From Streptomyces actinomycinicus (GTDB taxonomy: Bacteria > Actinomycetota > Actinomycetes > Streptomycetales > Streptomycetaceae), in assembly GCF_016741775.1 (NCBI RefSeq), contig NZ_JAERRK010000003.1, positions 62,001-126,000 of the forward strand: a stretch of 64,000 nucleotides of DNA. The letters are read 5' to 3'. The position numbers and the translations under genes are program-made. The notes under the pieces were generated by a model. That model saw nothing but the letters and a program-made list of their open reading frames with translations, made no database searches and was not told where the DNA came from. Positions 29,795-38,560 of this stretch are shown one piece after another; position 1 is the first letter of the stretch, and the number at the start of each line of letters is the position of its first letter.

Positions 29795-30616
29795 ATGCGA
29801 CCCGAGGAGTTCGGGGCGTCGGCCGGCCGTGGCGGGTCGCCGGACGCCGAGACGCGTCTGCGGGCCACCGAGGCGCTCGCCTCCGCCGCCCGCGGTGCCG
29901 AGGGTCCGCGAGCGGTCCCCGGTGCGCTGTGCCAGGCATGCGTGCGGCTGCTGCCGGTCGCCGGCTCCTCGGTCTCCATCTCCGGCGGCAAGGGCGTCCG
30001 GGTCATCTGGTGCGCCAGCGACCGGGTGGCCGCGAGACTCGCGGAGCTGCAGTACACCGTGGGTGACGGCCCCTGCCAGACCGCTCTCGACCACGGCGCC
30101 CCCGTCATCGCGGCCGACCTCACCCGCGGCCCCGACGCCCGCCGCTGGCCGATCTTCGCGCACGAGGCGGTGGGGCTCGGTGTCCGCGCCGTGTTCTCGT
30201 TGCCGCTCGGCGTCAACGGCGCCGCGATCGGCACCCTCGACCTGTACAGCGAAGAGGTGGGCGGGCTGGCCGAGCCGGACCTGCGGACCGCGCAGTGGGT
30301 GCGGGACGCGATCACCTGCTCGCTGATGGAACTCCAGGCCGCCGAGCACGGGCGTACCGATGAGGACGCGGAGAACGAGGTGGCGTTCTGGGTGGCGGCT
30401 TCCGAGGCCGACCACACCGAGGTCTACCAGGCGGTCGGCATGGTGATGGTGCAGCTGGACGTGGATCCCGAGCAGGCCCTGGACCGGCTCCGGGCCCGGG
30501 CGTACTCGCACGGCCGGACCGTCAGCCAGGTGGCCCGGGAGGTCCTCGCCCGCCGGCTGAGCTTCCGCCCGGAGGGGCACGGCGGTGATCCGGGCGTCCT
30601 CCCCGACGGAGCCTAG
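29795..30616 (+). CDS. GAF-ANTAR RNA-binding regulator
   Basis: The protein is 273 aa. A GAF domain (residues 25-165; VGDGPCQTALDHGAPVI typical) is followed by an ANTAR domain (about 195-255; YQAVGMVMVQLDVDPEQALD and YSHGRTVSQVAREVL). ANTAR domains bind paired RNA hairpins to stop transcription termination; GAF senses a ligand. No hairpin-pair target is identified nearby. GTG 29786 or 29789 are alternative starts. Confidence 0.85.
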   Translation: MRPEEFGASAGRGGSPDAETRLRATEALASAARGAEGPRAVPGALCQACVRLLPVAGSSVSISGGKGVRVIWCASDRVAARLAELQYTVGDGPCQTALDHGAPVIAADLTRGPDARRWPIFAHEAVGLGVRAVFSLPLGVNGAAIGTLDLYSEEVGGLAEPDLRTAQWVRDAITCSLMELQAAEHGRTDEDAENEVAFWVAASEADHTEVYQAVGMVMVQLDVDPEQALDRLRARAYSHGRTVSQVAREVLARRLSFRPEGHGGDPGVLPDGA

Positions 30617-30636
30617 GAAGCTCCGTCGGGGGAGGA
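30598..30636 (+). terminator. Strong hairpin terminator overlapping the stop of the ANTAR gene
   Basis: CTCCCCGACGGAGC pairs with GCTCCGTCGGGGGAG, and the loop contains the stop codon TAG. It sits exactly at the 3' end of the ANTAR gene. Confidence 0.7.
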
Positions 30637-30969
30637 GGGGCGGGAGACCGGTGAGGCACACGGCCCGCGGCGAGGCCGCCCGCAAGCGCGTTCGGGTCGT
30701 CGTAGACGGCGTCGTCACCGCGCCGTTCTTCGACGGGACGACCACGATGCACAGCGCGCCGGCGAAACTGCGCCGTTCTTCGACGGGACGACCACGATGC
30801 ACAGCGCGCCGGCGAAACCGCGCCGTTCTTCGACGGGACGACCACGATGCACAGCGCGCCGGCGAAACTGCACCGGCGCGCACGGGCGCCCAGAGGGGCG
30901 CGCTGTGCCGGCGGGCGCAGGCGTCCAGGGGAGAGCGCAGTGGCGCGCGGGCGTCCGGAGCCGGTGCGC
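30617..30969. other. 353-bp gap with 50-bp repeat
   Basis: Apart from the array at 30721-30870 I see no gene. Open frames depend on the repeat. Confidence 0.5.
30721..30870. repeat. 50-bp tandem repeat, exactly three copies
   Basis: Units at 30721, 30771 and 30821 are identical except for one base (CTG versus CCG at the end of copy 2). Each contains CGACGGGACGACCACGATG. The unit length of 50 is not a multiple of three and there are no spacers, so it is neither coding nor CRISPR. Confidence 0.9.
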
Positions 30970-31218
30970 TCAGGCCTCCAGCGTCACCTGGTGCACCTCG
31001 TCGGCGCGGTGTCCCGCGCGTTCGTGGATGCGCTGGACGGCGTCTGCCGAGGGGGCCTCGGAGAGGCAGTAGACGATGCCGGACTCGGGATCGGCCCACG
31101 CGTGCTCGAAGTGCACGTTCTCGTCCTTCTCGATGGCGAGGTCGGCCCGGTGCGCCTCCATCAGCTGATCGGCCGTGAGGCCCTTCATCCCGCGGTGTAC
31201 GTCCATGAACTTCGGCAT
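30970..31218 (-). CDS. DUF4242 nickel-binding-type protein (SCO4226-like)
   Basis: The protein is 82 aa. It has the DUF4242 ferredoxin-like pattern (MPKFMDVHRGMKG, then DENVHFEHAWADPESGIVYCLSEAPS). The S. coelicolor homologue SCO4226, at the same place near phoU, was shown structurally to bind nickel; the His and Cys residues are kept here. GGAGGT before ATG 31218 is near perfect. Confidence 0.85.
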   Translation of the reverse strand: MPKFMDVHRGMKGLTADQLMEAHRADLAIEKDENVHFEHAWADPESGIVYCLSEAPSADAVQRIHERAGHRADEVHQVTLEA

Positions 31219-31268
31219 GGCCTCAACACCTCCTTCCCCTTCCCACTGCACACGTCCATGCTGCGCCC

Positions 31269-31360
31269 GCCACCCGGGACAGGCATCCGGTGCGCGTCGG
31301 TGCGCCACCCGGGACAGGCATCCGGTGCGCGTCGGTGCGCCACCCGTTACGGCATCGGGT
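31269..31360. repeat. 35-bp tandem repeat, two copies plus partial
   Basis: Units starting GCCACCCGGGACAGGCATCC lie at 31269 and 31304, with a 22-bp decayed third. Confidence 0.85.
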
Positions 31361-31402
31361 AGGGCCCCCGGTACGGAACCGGGTACGCCCGGGTACGGCG
31401 AA

Positions 31403-31433
31403 GGGCCGGTGCGGAACTCTTCCGCACCGGCCC
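31403..31433. terminator. Terminator hairpin after the Cys-rich peptide gene
   Basis: GGGCCGGTGCGGAA pairs with TTCCGCACCGGCCC in a 14-bp stem with a 3-nt loop, just beyond the stop of the gene at 31445. Confidence 0.65.
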
Positions 31434-31444
31434 CCGGTCGTCGA

Positions 31445-31600
31445 TCAGCCGCACTGGCAGGGGTTGCCCGACTGGCACCCGCAGCTGCATCCCGAGCCGC
31501 AGCCACAGGCGCCGAACAGCGGAAGGCTCCTGGTCTCGGCGGGCTGCTCGGTGTCGCGCTCCTGCGTGGGGTCGGGCGTGGTGCCGGGGGATTCGGCCAT
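31445..31600 (-). CDS. Short Cys-rich, metallothionein-like peptide (51 aa)
   Basis: The last 20 residues contain seven Cys in Cys-Gly/Ser alternation (ACGCGSGC, SCGCQSG, PCQCG) after an acidic Pro/Glu/Thr-rich N-terminus. The arrangement is suited to binding soft metals. GGAGGG before ATG 31600 supports the start. It lies beside the DUF4242 nickel-binding-type gene, which hints at metal handling. Confidence 0.7.
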   Translation of the reverse strand: MAESPGTTPDPTQERDTEQPAETRSLPLFGACGCGSGCSCGCQSGNPCQCG

Positions 31601-31715
31601 GGTCCCTCCTAGACGCTGGGCAGGGCTGCCCTCGCCCATTTCATGCCCGTTCTGCCGGGCGCATCAACGGCGCACGGAGGCGCCCGGCCGAAAGCCCCTG
31701 GCTCCCCCGGACGGG

Positions 31716-32405
31716 TTACGCGCCCTCGACCCCGGTCACCGGCTGGATGTCCTGCTGCAGCTCGTCCGCGTGCTCACCGGTGACCAGGTAGACCACGCGC
31801 TTGGCGACGGCCACGGCGTGGTCGGCGTACCGCTCGTAGTACCGGCCCAGCAGGGTGACGTCCACGGCCGTCTCGATGCCGTGCTTCCAGCGCTCGTCGA
31901 TCAGGTGCTGGAAGAGGGTGCGGTGCAGCTGGTCCATCTCGTCGTCGTCCTGCTCCAGCTGGAGCGCGAGGTCGACGTCCTTCGTGATGATCACCTCGGC
32001 GGCCTTCGCCATCAGGCGCTGGGCGAGCTGGCCCATCTCCAGGATGGTGGCGTGCAGGTCCTGCGGGACCGCGCGCGCCGGGAAGCGCAGCCGGGCCAGC
32101 TTCGCCACGTGCTGGGCGAGGTCGCCGGAGCGCTCCAGGTCGGCGGACATGCGCAGCGAGGTGACGACTATCCGCAGATCCGTCGCCACCGGCTGCTGGC
32201 GGGCCAGCAGGGCTATCGCCCGGGCCTCCAGGTCGTGCTGGAGTTCGTCGACCTTCTGGTCGGCCTCGATCACGCTCTCGGCCAGCTTCAGGTCGGAGTC
32301 GAGGATGGCGGTCGTGGCGCGCCCGATCGCCGACCCGACCAGCCGGGCCATCTCCACCAGTCCGTCGCCGATCGAGTCCAGTTCCTCGTGGTACGCGTCC
32401 CGCAT
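31716..32405 (-). CDS. phoU: Phosphate signalling protein PhoU
   Basis: The protein is 229 aa with two three-helix PhoU repeats (MRDAYHEELDSIGDGLVEMA; then TLFQHLIDERWKHGIETA and GRYYERYADHAVAVAKRV). PhoU links the Pst transporter to the PhoR kinase and keeps it inactive when phosphate is plentiful. It is divergent from phoR-phoP, with a PHO box in the gap, so all three are controlled by PhoP. Confidence 0.95.
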   Translation of the reverse strand: MRDAYHEELDSIGDGLVEMARLVGSAIGRATTAILDSDLKLAESVIEADQKVDELQHDLEARAIALLARQQPVATDLRIVVTSLRMSADLERSGDLAQHVAKLARLRFPARAVPQDLHATILEMGQLAQRLMAKAAEVIITKDVDLALQLEQDDDEMDQLHRTLFQHLIDERWKHGIETAVDVTLLGRYYERYADHAVAVAKRVVYLVTGEHADELQQDIQPVTGVEGA

Positions 32406-32527
32406 CAGGTTTCCCTCTCGTGCGTCATCGTTCGGGGGGTTCCGGGGGCCGTCATCTCACGCGTGCGCCCCGTGGCGAAACCGGCGGTACGAACCCCACG
32501 CTTCCAACGTGTGCCCCGTACGCGTCT

Positions 32528-32571
32528 GTTTCCGCCACCCCAAATGAACCAGTACTGGCTCCAAGGTGAAC
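32528..32571 (-). promoter_or_regulatory. PHO box of the phoU / phoRP intergenic region
   Basis: Read on the minus strand, four 11-bp units follow one another: GTTCACCTTGG, AGCCAGTACTG, GTTCATTTGGG, GTGGCGGAAAC. The first and third match the GTTCAYYYG direct-repeat unit bound by PhoP in Streptomyces. Its position between phoU and phoR matches the known phosphate-controlled promoters. Confidence 0.75.
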
Positions 32572-32632
32572 TCTGGGCGACGAGTGTTCGAGGTCGCACC
32601 TCGACGGCTGTGGTCATGTCGTACCGCATGCC

Positions 32633-32638
32633 TAACCT
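32633..32638 (+). promoter_or_regulatory. -10 box (TAACCT) of phoR
   Basis: TAACCT is spaced 6 nt from ATG 32645; a leaderless transcript is likely. Confidence 0.5.
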
Positions 32639-32644
32639 GGATGC

Positions 32645-33892
32645 ATGGACGTGAACGCGGCGGTCGCCGCAGCGGCAGCGATCGCCGGGGTGCTCACCGG
32701 TGTCATCGCCATGCTGGCGTTCCGCTGGAGCGAACGCGACCAGAAGCGACCCACCAGGACTTCCTTGCACACCGATCCCGTACTCCCGCCCGGCGTGGAC
32801 ACCGTGCTGTCGGTGCTGCGCTCCTCCGCTGTCGTCCTCGACGAGGCCGACGCCGTGGTGAAGGCCAGCTCCGCCGCCTATGCCCTCGGGCTGGTCCGCG
32901 GCGGCAAGCTCGCCGTCGAGCCGATGCTCCAGATGGCCCGCGACACCCGCAGAGACGGGGAGATACGCCAGGTCGAGCTGGATCTGCCGCGGCGCGGCAC
33001 CGGGCGGGGCGAGGCGCTCGCCGTCTCCGCCCGCGTGGCCCCGCTCGGCTCCCGTCTGGTCCTGCTGCTGGTCGAGGACCTGACGGAGGCCCGCCGGATC
33101 GAGGCGGTCCGACGCGACTTCGTCGCGAACGTGAGCCACGAGCTGAAGACCCCGGTCGGCGCACTCTCCCTGCTCTCGGAGGCCGTCATGGACGCCTCAG
33201 ACGATCCCGAGGCCGTACAGCGCTTCGCGGGCCGGATGCAGATCGAGGCGACCCGGCTGACCAACCTGGTCCAGGAACTGATCGATCTTTCGCGGGTGCA
33301 GAACGACGACCCGCTGGAGGACGCCGAGCCCGTCCGCGTGGACGAGCTGGTCGCCGAGGCCATCGACCGCTGCCGCCACCAGGCGGGCGCGAAGCAGATC
33401 ACGATGGCCGCGGGCGGCACCGCGGACCTGCACGTCTGGGGCAACCGCGGGCAGCTGGCCGCAGCCCTCGGCAACCTGGTCGAGAACGCCGTCAACTACT
33501 CCCCGGCCCGCACCCGTGTCGGCATAGCCGCCCGCCGGGTGTCCGCGTCCGGCGGCGACATGATCGAGCTGGCCGTGACGGACCAGGGCATCGGCATCTC
33601 GGAGAAGGACAAGGAGCGCATCTTCGAGCGCTTCTACCGCGTCGACCCGGCCCGCTCCCGGGCCACCGGTGGCACCGGTCTGGGCCTCGCGATCGTCAAG
33701 CACGTGGTCGCCTCGCACGGCGGGGAGGTCACGGTCTGGAGTGCCGAAGGCCAGGGCTCCACCTTCACCCTCCGGCTGCCGGAGGCGGGCGCGGCCCGCG
33801 ACCGCGCCGGGCAGCACCCCGGCCTCGACGAGGCCGGCCCCATCGAGTCATCCCCGTACGAACCGCTTCCCGCCCCGGAGGTCCTTCCGTGA
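32645..33892 (+). CDS. phoR: Phosphate sensor histidine kinase PhoR
   Basis: The protein is 415 aa. One N-terminal membrane segment (residues 5-25) is followed by a PAS-like region. The HisKA phospho-acceptor His lies in FVANVSHELKTPVGAL (about 166). HATPase boxes follow: NLVENAVNYSP, DQGIGIS and GGTGLGLAIVKH. It phosphorylates PhoP when phosphate is low. The GTG of phoP overlaps its stop by 4 bp. Confidence 0.93.
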   Translation: MDVNAAVAAAAAIAGVLTGVIAMLAFRWSERDQKRPTRTSLHTDPVLPPGVDTVLSVLRSSAVVLDEADAVVKASSAAYALGLVRGGKLAVEPMLQMARDTRRDGEIRQVELDLPRRGTGRGEALAVSARVAPLGSRLVLLLVEDLTEARRIEAVRRDFVANVSHELKTPVGALSLLSEAVMDASDDPEAVQRFAGRMQIEATRLTNLVQELIDLSRVQNDDPLEDAEPVRVDELVAEAIDRCRHQAGAKQITMAAGGTADLHVWGNRGQLAAALGNLVENAVNYSPARTRVGIAARRVSASGGDMIELAVTDQGIGISEKDKERIFERFYRVDPARSRATGGTGLGLAIVKHVVASHGGEVTVWSAEGQGSTFTLRLPEAGAARDRAGQHPGLDEAGPIESSPYEPLPAPEVLP

Positions 33893-34569
33893 CCCGAGTG
33901 CTCGTCGTCGAGGACGAGGAGTCCTTCTCCGACGCCCTGTCGTACATGCTCCGCAAGGAGGGCTTCGAAGTCGCCGTGGCGGCGACCGGCCCCGACGGCC
34001 TGGACGAGTTCGAGCGCAACGGCGCCGACCTGGTCCTCCTCGACCTCATGCTGCCCGGCCTGCCCGGCACCGAGGTCTGCCGCCAGCTGCGCGGCCGCTC
34101 CAACGTCCCCGTGATCATGGTGACCGCGAAGGACAGCGAGATCGACAAGGTCGTCGGTCTCGAAATAGGAGCCGATGACTACGTCACCAAGCCGTTCTCC
34201 TCGCGCGAGCTGGTCGCCCGCATCCGCGCGGTGCTGCGCCGCCGCGGCGAGCCGGAAGAGGTCACCCCGGCCGCCCTGGAGGCCGGTCCGGTCCGCATGG
34301 ACGTCGACCGCCACGTGGTCACGGTCGCCGGCTCCAAGGTCGACCTGCCCCTCAAGGAGTTCGACCTCCTGGAGATGCTCCTGCGCAACGCGGGCCGCGT
34401 CCTGACCCGCATGCAGCTCATCGACCGCGTCTGGGGCGCCGACTACGTGGGCGACACCAAGACCCTCGACGTCCACGTCAAGCGGCTGCGCGCCAAGATC
34501 GAGCCGGACCCGGGCGCGCCGCGGTACCTGGTGACGGTGCGCGGCCTGGGCTACAAGTTCGAGCCGTAA
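33889..34569 (+). CDS. phoP: Phosphate response regulator PhoP
   Basis: The protein is a 226-aa OmpR-type regulator. The receiver carries phospho-acceptor Asp52 in LLDLMLPGLPG, the switch Thr in VTAKDSE and Lys in YVTKPFSS. The C-terminal winged helix ends in VKRLRAKIEPDPGAP and RGLGYKFEP. It binds PHO boxes to control phosphate scavenging and antibiotic pathways. It is translationally coupled to phoR (GTGA overlap) and ends at a strong hairpin. Confidence 0.95.
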   Translation: MTRVLVVEDEESFSDALSYMLRKEGFEVAVAATGPDGLDEFERNGADLVLLDLMLPGLPGTEVCRQLRGRSNVPVIMVTAKDSEIDKVVGLEIGADDYVTKPFSSRELVARIRAVLRRRGEPEEVTPAALEAGPVRMDVDRHVVTVAGSKVDLPLKEFDLLEMLLRNAGRVLTRMQLIDRVWGADYVGDTKTLDVHVKRLRAKIEPDPGAPRYLVTVRGLGYKFEP

Positions 34570-34589
34570 ACCGCGGTCCGTCGTACGGC

Positions 34590-34623
34590 GAAGGGCGGCA
34601 CCCCGTGCGGGGTGCCGCCCTTC
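34590..34623. terminator. Bidirectional terminator after phoP
   Basis: A 15-bp stem (GAAGGGCGGCACCCC / GGGGTGCCGCCCTTC) with a 4-nt loop lies between the convergent phoP and lipoprotein genes. Confidence 0.75.
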
Positions 34624-34638
34624 GTGCGTGTGACCGGG

Positions 34639-35319
34639 TCAGTGGCCGGCGGCCGACTGGGAGGCCGAGTCGCCGGGGGTGACGGCCGAGCCGCTGGGGG
34701 AGCCGGACGGGCTGTTCTTGCCGCCCTTCTCCGGCTTGCCGCTGCTCGAGGCGGTGGCGCTGCCGGAGGCCGTGGCGCCCGGGGCGCCGGAGGCCGGCGC
34801 GGACGGGATCTGCGACGGGCCCCACTCGTCGAAGTAGCTCGTGGCCGGGACCACGAAGGCGAGCAGGCTCACCTTGCCGGTCTTGCTCAAGGTGAAGGTG
34901 ACCTTCTGGGCGTTGCCGTCCTGCACGGCCTCACGGCCGCTGGGCAGCACCGCGGAGGCGTTGCCCTTGCCGCCGATGACGAGCGAGCCGCCCGCCGGGA
35001 CGGTCAGGCTCTGTCCCTTGGCGGCCTTCAGCTCGGCGGCGGTACCGCTGCCGTCCAGGGTGACCGACTGGAGGGTCTGCTCGGTGCGGCCGCTGTTGAA
35101 CAGGGTCGCGGAGACCACCGCGGGACCCGTCGACTTCAGGTCGGGCTGGGTGATGACCACGGCGTTCTGGACCTTGATGTCACCGACGCTGGTCGCCGCG
35201 TTGTCCGGCTTGATCTCCAGGGTCTGTGCATTGTTGCCGGCGCCACAGGCGGCGAGCGAGGCGATCGAGAAGACGATGGCGGAGGCGGCGAGGGCGCCGC
35301 GTCGAAGGCTGCTGCTCAC
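34639..35319 (-). CDS. Lipoprotein (SCO4231-like), copper-chaperone-fold type
   Basis: The protein is 226 aa. The lipobox is SLAAC (Cys25). A beta-rich domain follows (VQNAVVITQPDLKSTGP, then FNSGRTEQTLQSVTL) resembling the DUF461/PCuAC type seen in Streptomyces between phoP and carD, then a Ser/Gly/Pro tail. Metal ligands of PCuAC (H-M) are not evident, so copper binding is doubtful. The start is GTG 35319. A good promoter lies at 35354-35382. Confidence 0.7.
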   Translation of the reverse strand: MSSSLRRGALAASAIVFSIASLAACGAGNNAQTLEIKPDNAATSVGDIKVQNAVVITQPDLKSTGPAVVSATLFNSGRTEQTLQSVTLDGSGTAAELKAAKGQSLTVPAGGSLVIGGKGNASAVLPSGREAVQDGNAQKVTFTLSKTGKVSLLAFVVPATSYFDEWGPSQIPSAPASGAPGATASGSATASSSGKPEKGGKNSPSGSPSGSAVTPGDSASQSAAGH

Positions 35320-35936
35320 GGCGGCGGCAACTCCTTGAACGCGCGGGCGGCTCCCCTTATAAAGCCACCCTAAGTGTCTGTCAGCGGCCTTAGGTTACCG
35401 AGCCGTTCCGACGCCACTGCACCCGACCCTCCCCCAGGGCCCGGCCTTCCCTCCAGGTGGGGGTACCCCACGGGGCCTCAAGTGACTCCACGGTCACATT
35501 GCGGGTCCGCTCGTCCGTCATTCACATAACGCGACGGTGAGCCCCTCTCGACGGCACTCGCAAAATTTCCGTGAAGGAATGCGTGAACAGCCGGATATTG
35601 ATCACCGGACCACCCTCCCGGCCGCCGTTGATCAATTCCGGATTCGTCTCGCATCCGTCCCGAGTCACCGAACGGAGTAGCGGAAGTCGTACGCTTGGAA
35701 CCGGACAAATCGGGACGTTCGGCCGCTCGAGGTGGCCTTCCGGGGCCTGTGACGTACGTGTTTCGTCGCGCCCGGACAGCCCCTCCGACCTGCGAATACC
35801 CGCTTCCGCAGGCTCGCCGCAGCACGTTCCGGTTGCTGTTGTCAAGCCCCGAGATATGCCCTGACCTGCGAAAACGCCATTCAGAAGACGCCGTATCCGT
35901 GTTACCCTGGATAGCCACGGAAGGGGTACCTGTCAC
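35320..35936. other. 617-bp gap between divergent lipoprotein and carD genes
   Basis: The gap holds the lipoprotein promoter and, near 35910, TACCCT that may be the carD -10 box (26 nt before the start, with AAGGGG as ribosome site). No gene is seen in 35390-35900, though the GC is lower than in neighbours. Confidence 0.45.
35354..35382 (-). promoter_or_regulatory. HrdB-type promoter of the lipoprotein gene
   Basis: On the minus strand -35 CTGACA (35382-35377), a 17-nt spacer and -10 TATAAG (35359-35354) lie 35 nt before the GTG. It matches the TTGACA/TATAAT consensus at 10 of 12 positions. Confidence 0.65.
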
Positions 35937-36419
35937 ATGACGTTCAAGGTTGGCGACACCGTGGTCTATCCCCATCACGGGGCCGCGCTGATCGAGGCCA
36001 TCGAAACTCGCCAGATCAAAGGCGTGGACAAGACCTACTTGGTGCTGAAGGTCGCCCAGGGTGACCTGACGGTACGTGTGCCAGCGGACAATGCGGAGTT
36101 CGTCGGCGTGCGTGATGTGGTCGGTCAGGACGGGCTGGACCGGGTCTTCGAGGTGCTGCGCGCGCCGTACGCCGAGGAGCCCACGAACTGGTCGCGTCGT
36201 TACAAGGCAAACCTGGAGAAGCTCGCCTCCGGCGATGTCATCAAGGTCGCGGAAGTCGTGCGTGACCTGTGGCGTCGTGAGCGCGAGCGCGGTCTCTCCG
36301 CGGGCGAGAAGCGCATGCTCGCCAAGGCCCGCCAGATCCTGGTGAGCGAGCTGGCTCTCGCCGAGAACACCAACGAGGACAAGGCCGAGGCCCTGCTCGA
36401 CGAGGTGCTCGCCTCCTGA
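35937..36419 (+). CDS. carD: CarD/CdnL-family RNA polymerase-binding regulator
   Basis: The protein is 160 aa. The N-terminal RNAP-interaction domain ([19 protein letters not shown]) and C-terminal helical DNA-binding part ([14 protein letters not shown], later [16 protein letters not shown]) are typical. It stabilises the open promoter complex at rRNA and other promoters and is essential in mycobacteria. It is followed by the isoprenoid genes ispD-ispF, the conserved actinomycete order. Confidence 0.93.
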   Translation: MTFKVGDTVVYPHHGAALIEAIETRQIKGVDKTYLVLKVAQGDLTVRVPADNAEFVGVRDVVGQDGLDRVFEVLRAPYAEEPTNWSRRYKANLEKLASGDVIKVAEVVRDLWRRERERGLSAGEKRMLAKARQILVSELALAENTNEDKAEALLDEVLAS

Positions 36420-36761
36420 CGCGCAGCGGCAGCGAACCTTCGCTTCCGGCACGCTCAGCACAGTAAATGCCGTGGTGCCCGATGACAGACATTGTCGCCG
36501 GGCGCTGCGGCATGTTCGTCCCCGCATGCTCGTCCCGGCATGTTCGACCGGGGCGTGTTCGTCCCGGGGAAATCCCCGCGCCGGCACGGGACGCCGGAAA
36601 GCCCCCCGTACCCCTTCGAGGAAACCCCCCGATACTTGATGTGCCGGGCCCGGGCTGATGGCTCGACCAGGGTCACGGAAAGGGTCCGGTCAAGGCGTCG
36701 CGCCCGGCACTCCTCCAGGCCATACCCACGTAGGTCGAGCACACAAACCTGACAGGAACCG
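36420..36761. other. 342-bp gap before ispD with short repeat
   Basis: The gap holds a 14-bp repeat (36510-36566). I see no gene. Confidence 0.45.
36510..36566. repeat. 14-bp imperfect tandem repeat, 4 copies
   Basis: Units GCATGTTCGTCCCC, GCATGCTCGTCCCG, GCATGTTCGACCGG and GGCGTGTTCGTCCCG follow one another. Confidence 0.75.
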
Positions 36762-37514
36762 ATGTCTGACGAATCGCGCCCCCAGCCCGCGCAGACCCCC
36801 GTCGCCGCCGTGATTCCCGCCGCCGGACGGGGCGTGCGTCTCGGCCCGGGCGCCCCCAAGGCGCTCCGCACGCTGAACGGCACTCCCATGCTGATCCACG
36901 CGGTCCGGGCCCTCGCCGCATCCCGCCACGTCTCCCTGGTGGTCGTCGTGGCCCCGCCGGACGGCGCCGCCGAGGTCAAGTCCCTGCTCGACGCGCACGC
37001 GCTGCCCGACCGCACGGACTTCCTGGTCGTCCCCGGCGGGGAGACCCGGCAGGAGTCGGTCAGGCTCGGCCTGGACGCGCTGCCGCCCGAACACGGGATC
37101 GTCCTGGTCCACGACGCGGCCCGGCCGCTCGTCCCGGTCGACACCGTCGACGCGGTCATCGAGGCCGTACGCGACGGCGCCCCCGCCGTCGTGCCCGCGC
37201 TGCCGCTCGCGGACACCGTCAAGGAGGTCGAGCCCGCAGCCGTGACCGGCGAGCCCGAGCCGGTCGTCGCCACACCCGAGCGGGCCCGGCTGCGCGCCGT
37301 GCAGACCCCGCAGGGCTTCGACCGCGCGACCCTGGTCCGCGCCCACGAGACCGTCACCGGCGACGTCACCGACGACGCGAGCATGGTGGAGCGGCTGGGA
37401 CAGGCGGTCGTGGCCGTCCCCGGTCACGAGGAGGCCTTCAAGGTCACCCGTCCGCTCGACCTGGTACTCGCCGAGGCGGTCCTGGCCCGCAGGAGGCTCA
37501 ACGATGGCTTCTGA
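36762..37514 (+). CDS. ispD: 2-C-methyl-D-erythritol 4-phosphate cytidylyltransferase
   Basis: The protein is 250 aa and transfers CMP to MEP in the non-mevalonate isoprenoid pathway. The CTP loop is [18 protein letters not shown] at the N-terminus, with further conserved [16 protein letters not shown] and [14 protein letters not shown] precedes ATG 36762. It overlaps ispF by 11 bp. Confidence 0.95.
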   Translation: MSDESRPQPAQTPVAAVIPAAGRGVRLGPGAPKALRTLNGTPMLIHAVRALAASRHVSLVVVVAPPDGAAEVKSLLDAHALPDRTDFLVVPGGETRQESVRLGLDALPPEHGIVLVHDAARPLVPVDTVDAVIEAVRDGAPAVVPALPLADTVKEVEPAAVTGEPEPVVATPERARLRAVQTPQGFDRATLVRAHETVTGDVTDDASMVERLGQAVVAVPGHEEAFKVTRPLDLVLAEAVLARRRLNDGF

Positions 37515-38004
37515 GTTCCCCTACCCGCTGCCCCGGGTCGGCATCGGCACCGACATCCACGCCTTCGAGGAGGGCCGCGAGCTGTGGTGCGCGGGCCTGA
37601 AGTGGGACGGTGAGGGCCCCGGCCTGGCCGGCCACTCCGATGCGGACGTCGTCGCCCACGCGGCCTGCAACGCGCTGTTCTCCGCCGCGGGCCTCGGTGA
37701 TCTCGGACAGCACTTCGGTACCGGCCGCCCCGAGTGGTCCGGTGCCTCCGGGGTCACCCTGCTCACCGAGGCCGCCCGGATCGTGCGCGAGGCCGGCTTC
37801 ACCGTCGGCAACATCGCCGTCCAGGTGGTCGGGCCCCGCCCGAAGATCGGCAAGCGCCGCGACGAGGCCCAGAAGATCCTCTCGGAGGCGGCCGGCGCGC
37901 CCGTCTCGGTCTCCGGTGCGACGACCGACGGCCTCGGCTTCCCGGGCCGCGACGAGGGCTTGATGGCGATCGCGACGGCACTGGTGGTGCGGTCTGCGGG
38001 CTGA
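37504..38004 (+). CDS. ispF: 2-C-methyl-D-erythritol 2,4-cyclodiphosphate synthase
   Basis: The protein is 166 aa. The zinc ligands are in GIGTDIHAF (Asp, His) and the conserved [17 protein letters not shown] (family usually DIGxxFP) and [16 protein letters not shown] complete the site. It works just after IspD and IspE. Its ATG lies inside the end of ispD (11-bp overlap), so translation is coupled. Confidence 0.95.
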   Translation: MASEFPYPLPRVGIGTDIHAFEEGRELWCAGLKWDGEGPGLAGHSDADVVAHAACNALFSAAGLGDLGQHFGTGRPEWSGASGVTLLTEAARIVREAGFTVGNIAVQVVGPRPKIGKRRDEAQKILSEAAGAPVSVSGATTDGLGFPGRDEGLMAIATALVVRSAG

Positions 38005-38097
38005 GGGGCGGCATTTCGCGGTTCGGATGCGGATACACCAGGAGCGTGCGAGGGTACGCGGAGAGTGATCGCTGGTCCCGCTCTCCGGAGGTATTCC

Positions 38098-38502
38098 ATG
38101 TCCGCGGCCCTGTCCGACGACCTCAAGTCCCTGCTCGACACCCCGGTGTTCATCATCGTCGGCACCGTCCAGCCCGACGGCAGCCCGCAGCTGTCCCCGG
38201 TCTGGGTGAAGCGGGACGGCGACGACATCCTCTTCTCCACGACGGTCGGCCGGCAAAAGGAGAAGAACCTGCGCCGCGATCCCCGCGTGACGGTCCTCGT
38301 CCAGCCCGCCGACGCGCCCTACACGTACGCCGAGATCCGCGGCACCGCCGAGGTGACGACCGAGGGCGGCCAGGACCTCATCGACGAGCTGAGCCTGAAG
38401 TACACGGGCAAGAAGTACGCGGACTTCAACCCGGCGTCGAAGGACGACGCCGAGCGGGTCGTCGTACGGATCTCGGCGCGCAAGGTGGTCGGCTCGCTCT
38501 GA
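38098..38502 (+). CDS. PPOX-class FMN/F420-dependent enzyme
   Basis: The protein is 134 aa. It has the split-barrel pattern (FIIVGTVQPDGSPQLSPVWV, KEKNLRRDPRVTVLV, YAEIRGTAEV) of the small actinomycete flavin/F420 proteins (TIGR03618-type). The substrate is unknown. GGAGG precedes ATG 38098. Confidence 0.82.
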   Translation: MSAALSDDLKSLLDTPVFIIVGTVQPDGSPQLSPVWVKRDGDDILFSTTVGRQKEKNLRRDPRVTVLVQPADAPYTYAEIRGTAEVTTEGGQDLIDELSLKYTGKKYADFNPASKDDAERVVVRISARKVVGSL

Positions 38503-38548
38503 GGCGGGCAACCTTGCCGGTGGGCGCATGGCACTGCCCGGCGCCCAC

Positions 38549-38554
38549 TACCCT
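38549..38554 (+). promoter_or_regulatory. -10 box (TACCCT) of cysS
   Basis: TACCCT is spaced 6 nt from GTG 38561 without a Shine-Dalgarno. Confidence 0.45.
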
Positions 38555-38560
38555 GGAGTG

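Noticed and set aside
30721..30870. CRISPR-like array
   Set aside because: Three directly adjoining units without spacers; no cas genes in the window.
35931..35950. ECF41 motif at the carD start (TGTCACA)
   Set aside because: No CGTC at 16 nt downstream and the motif overlaps the start codon.
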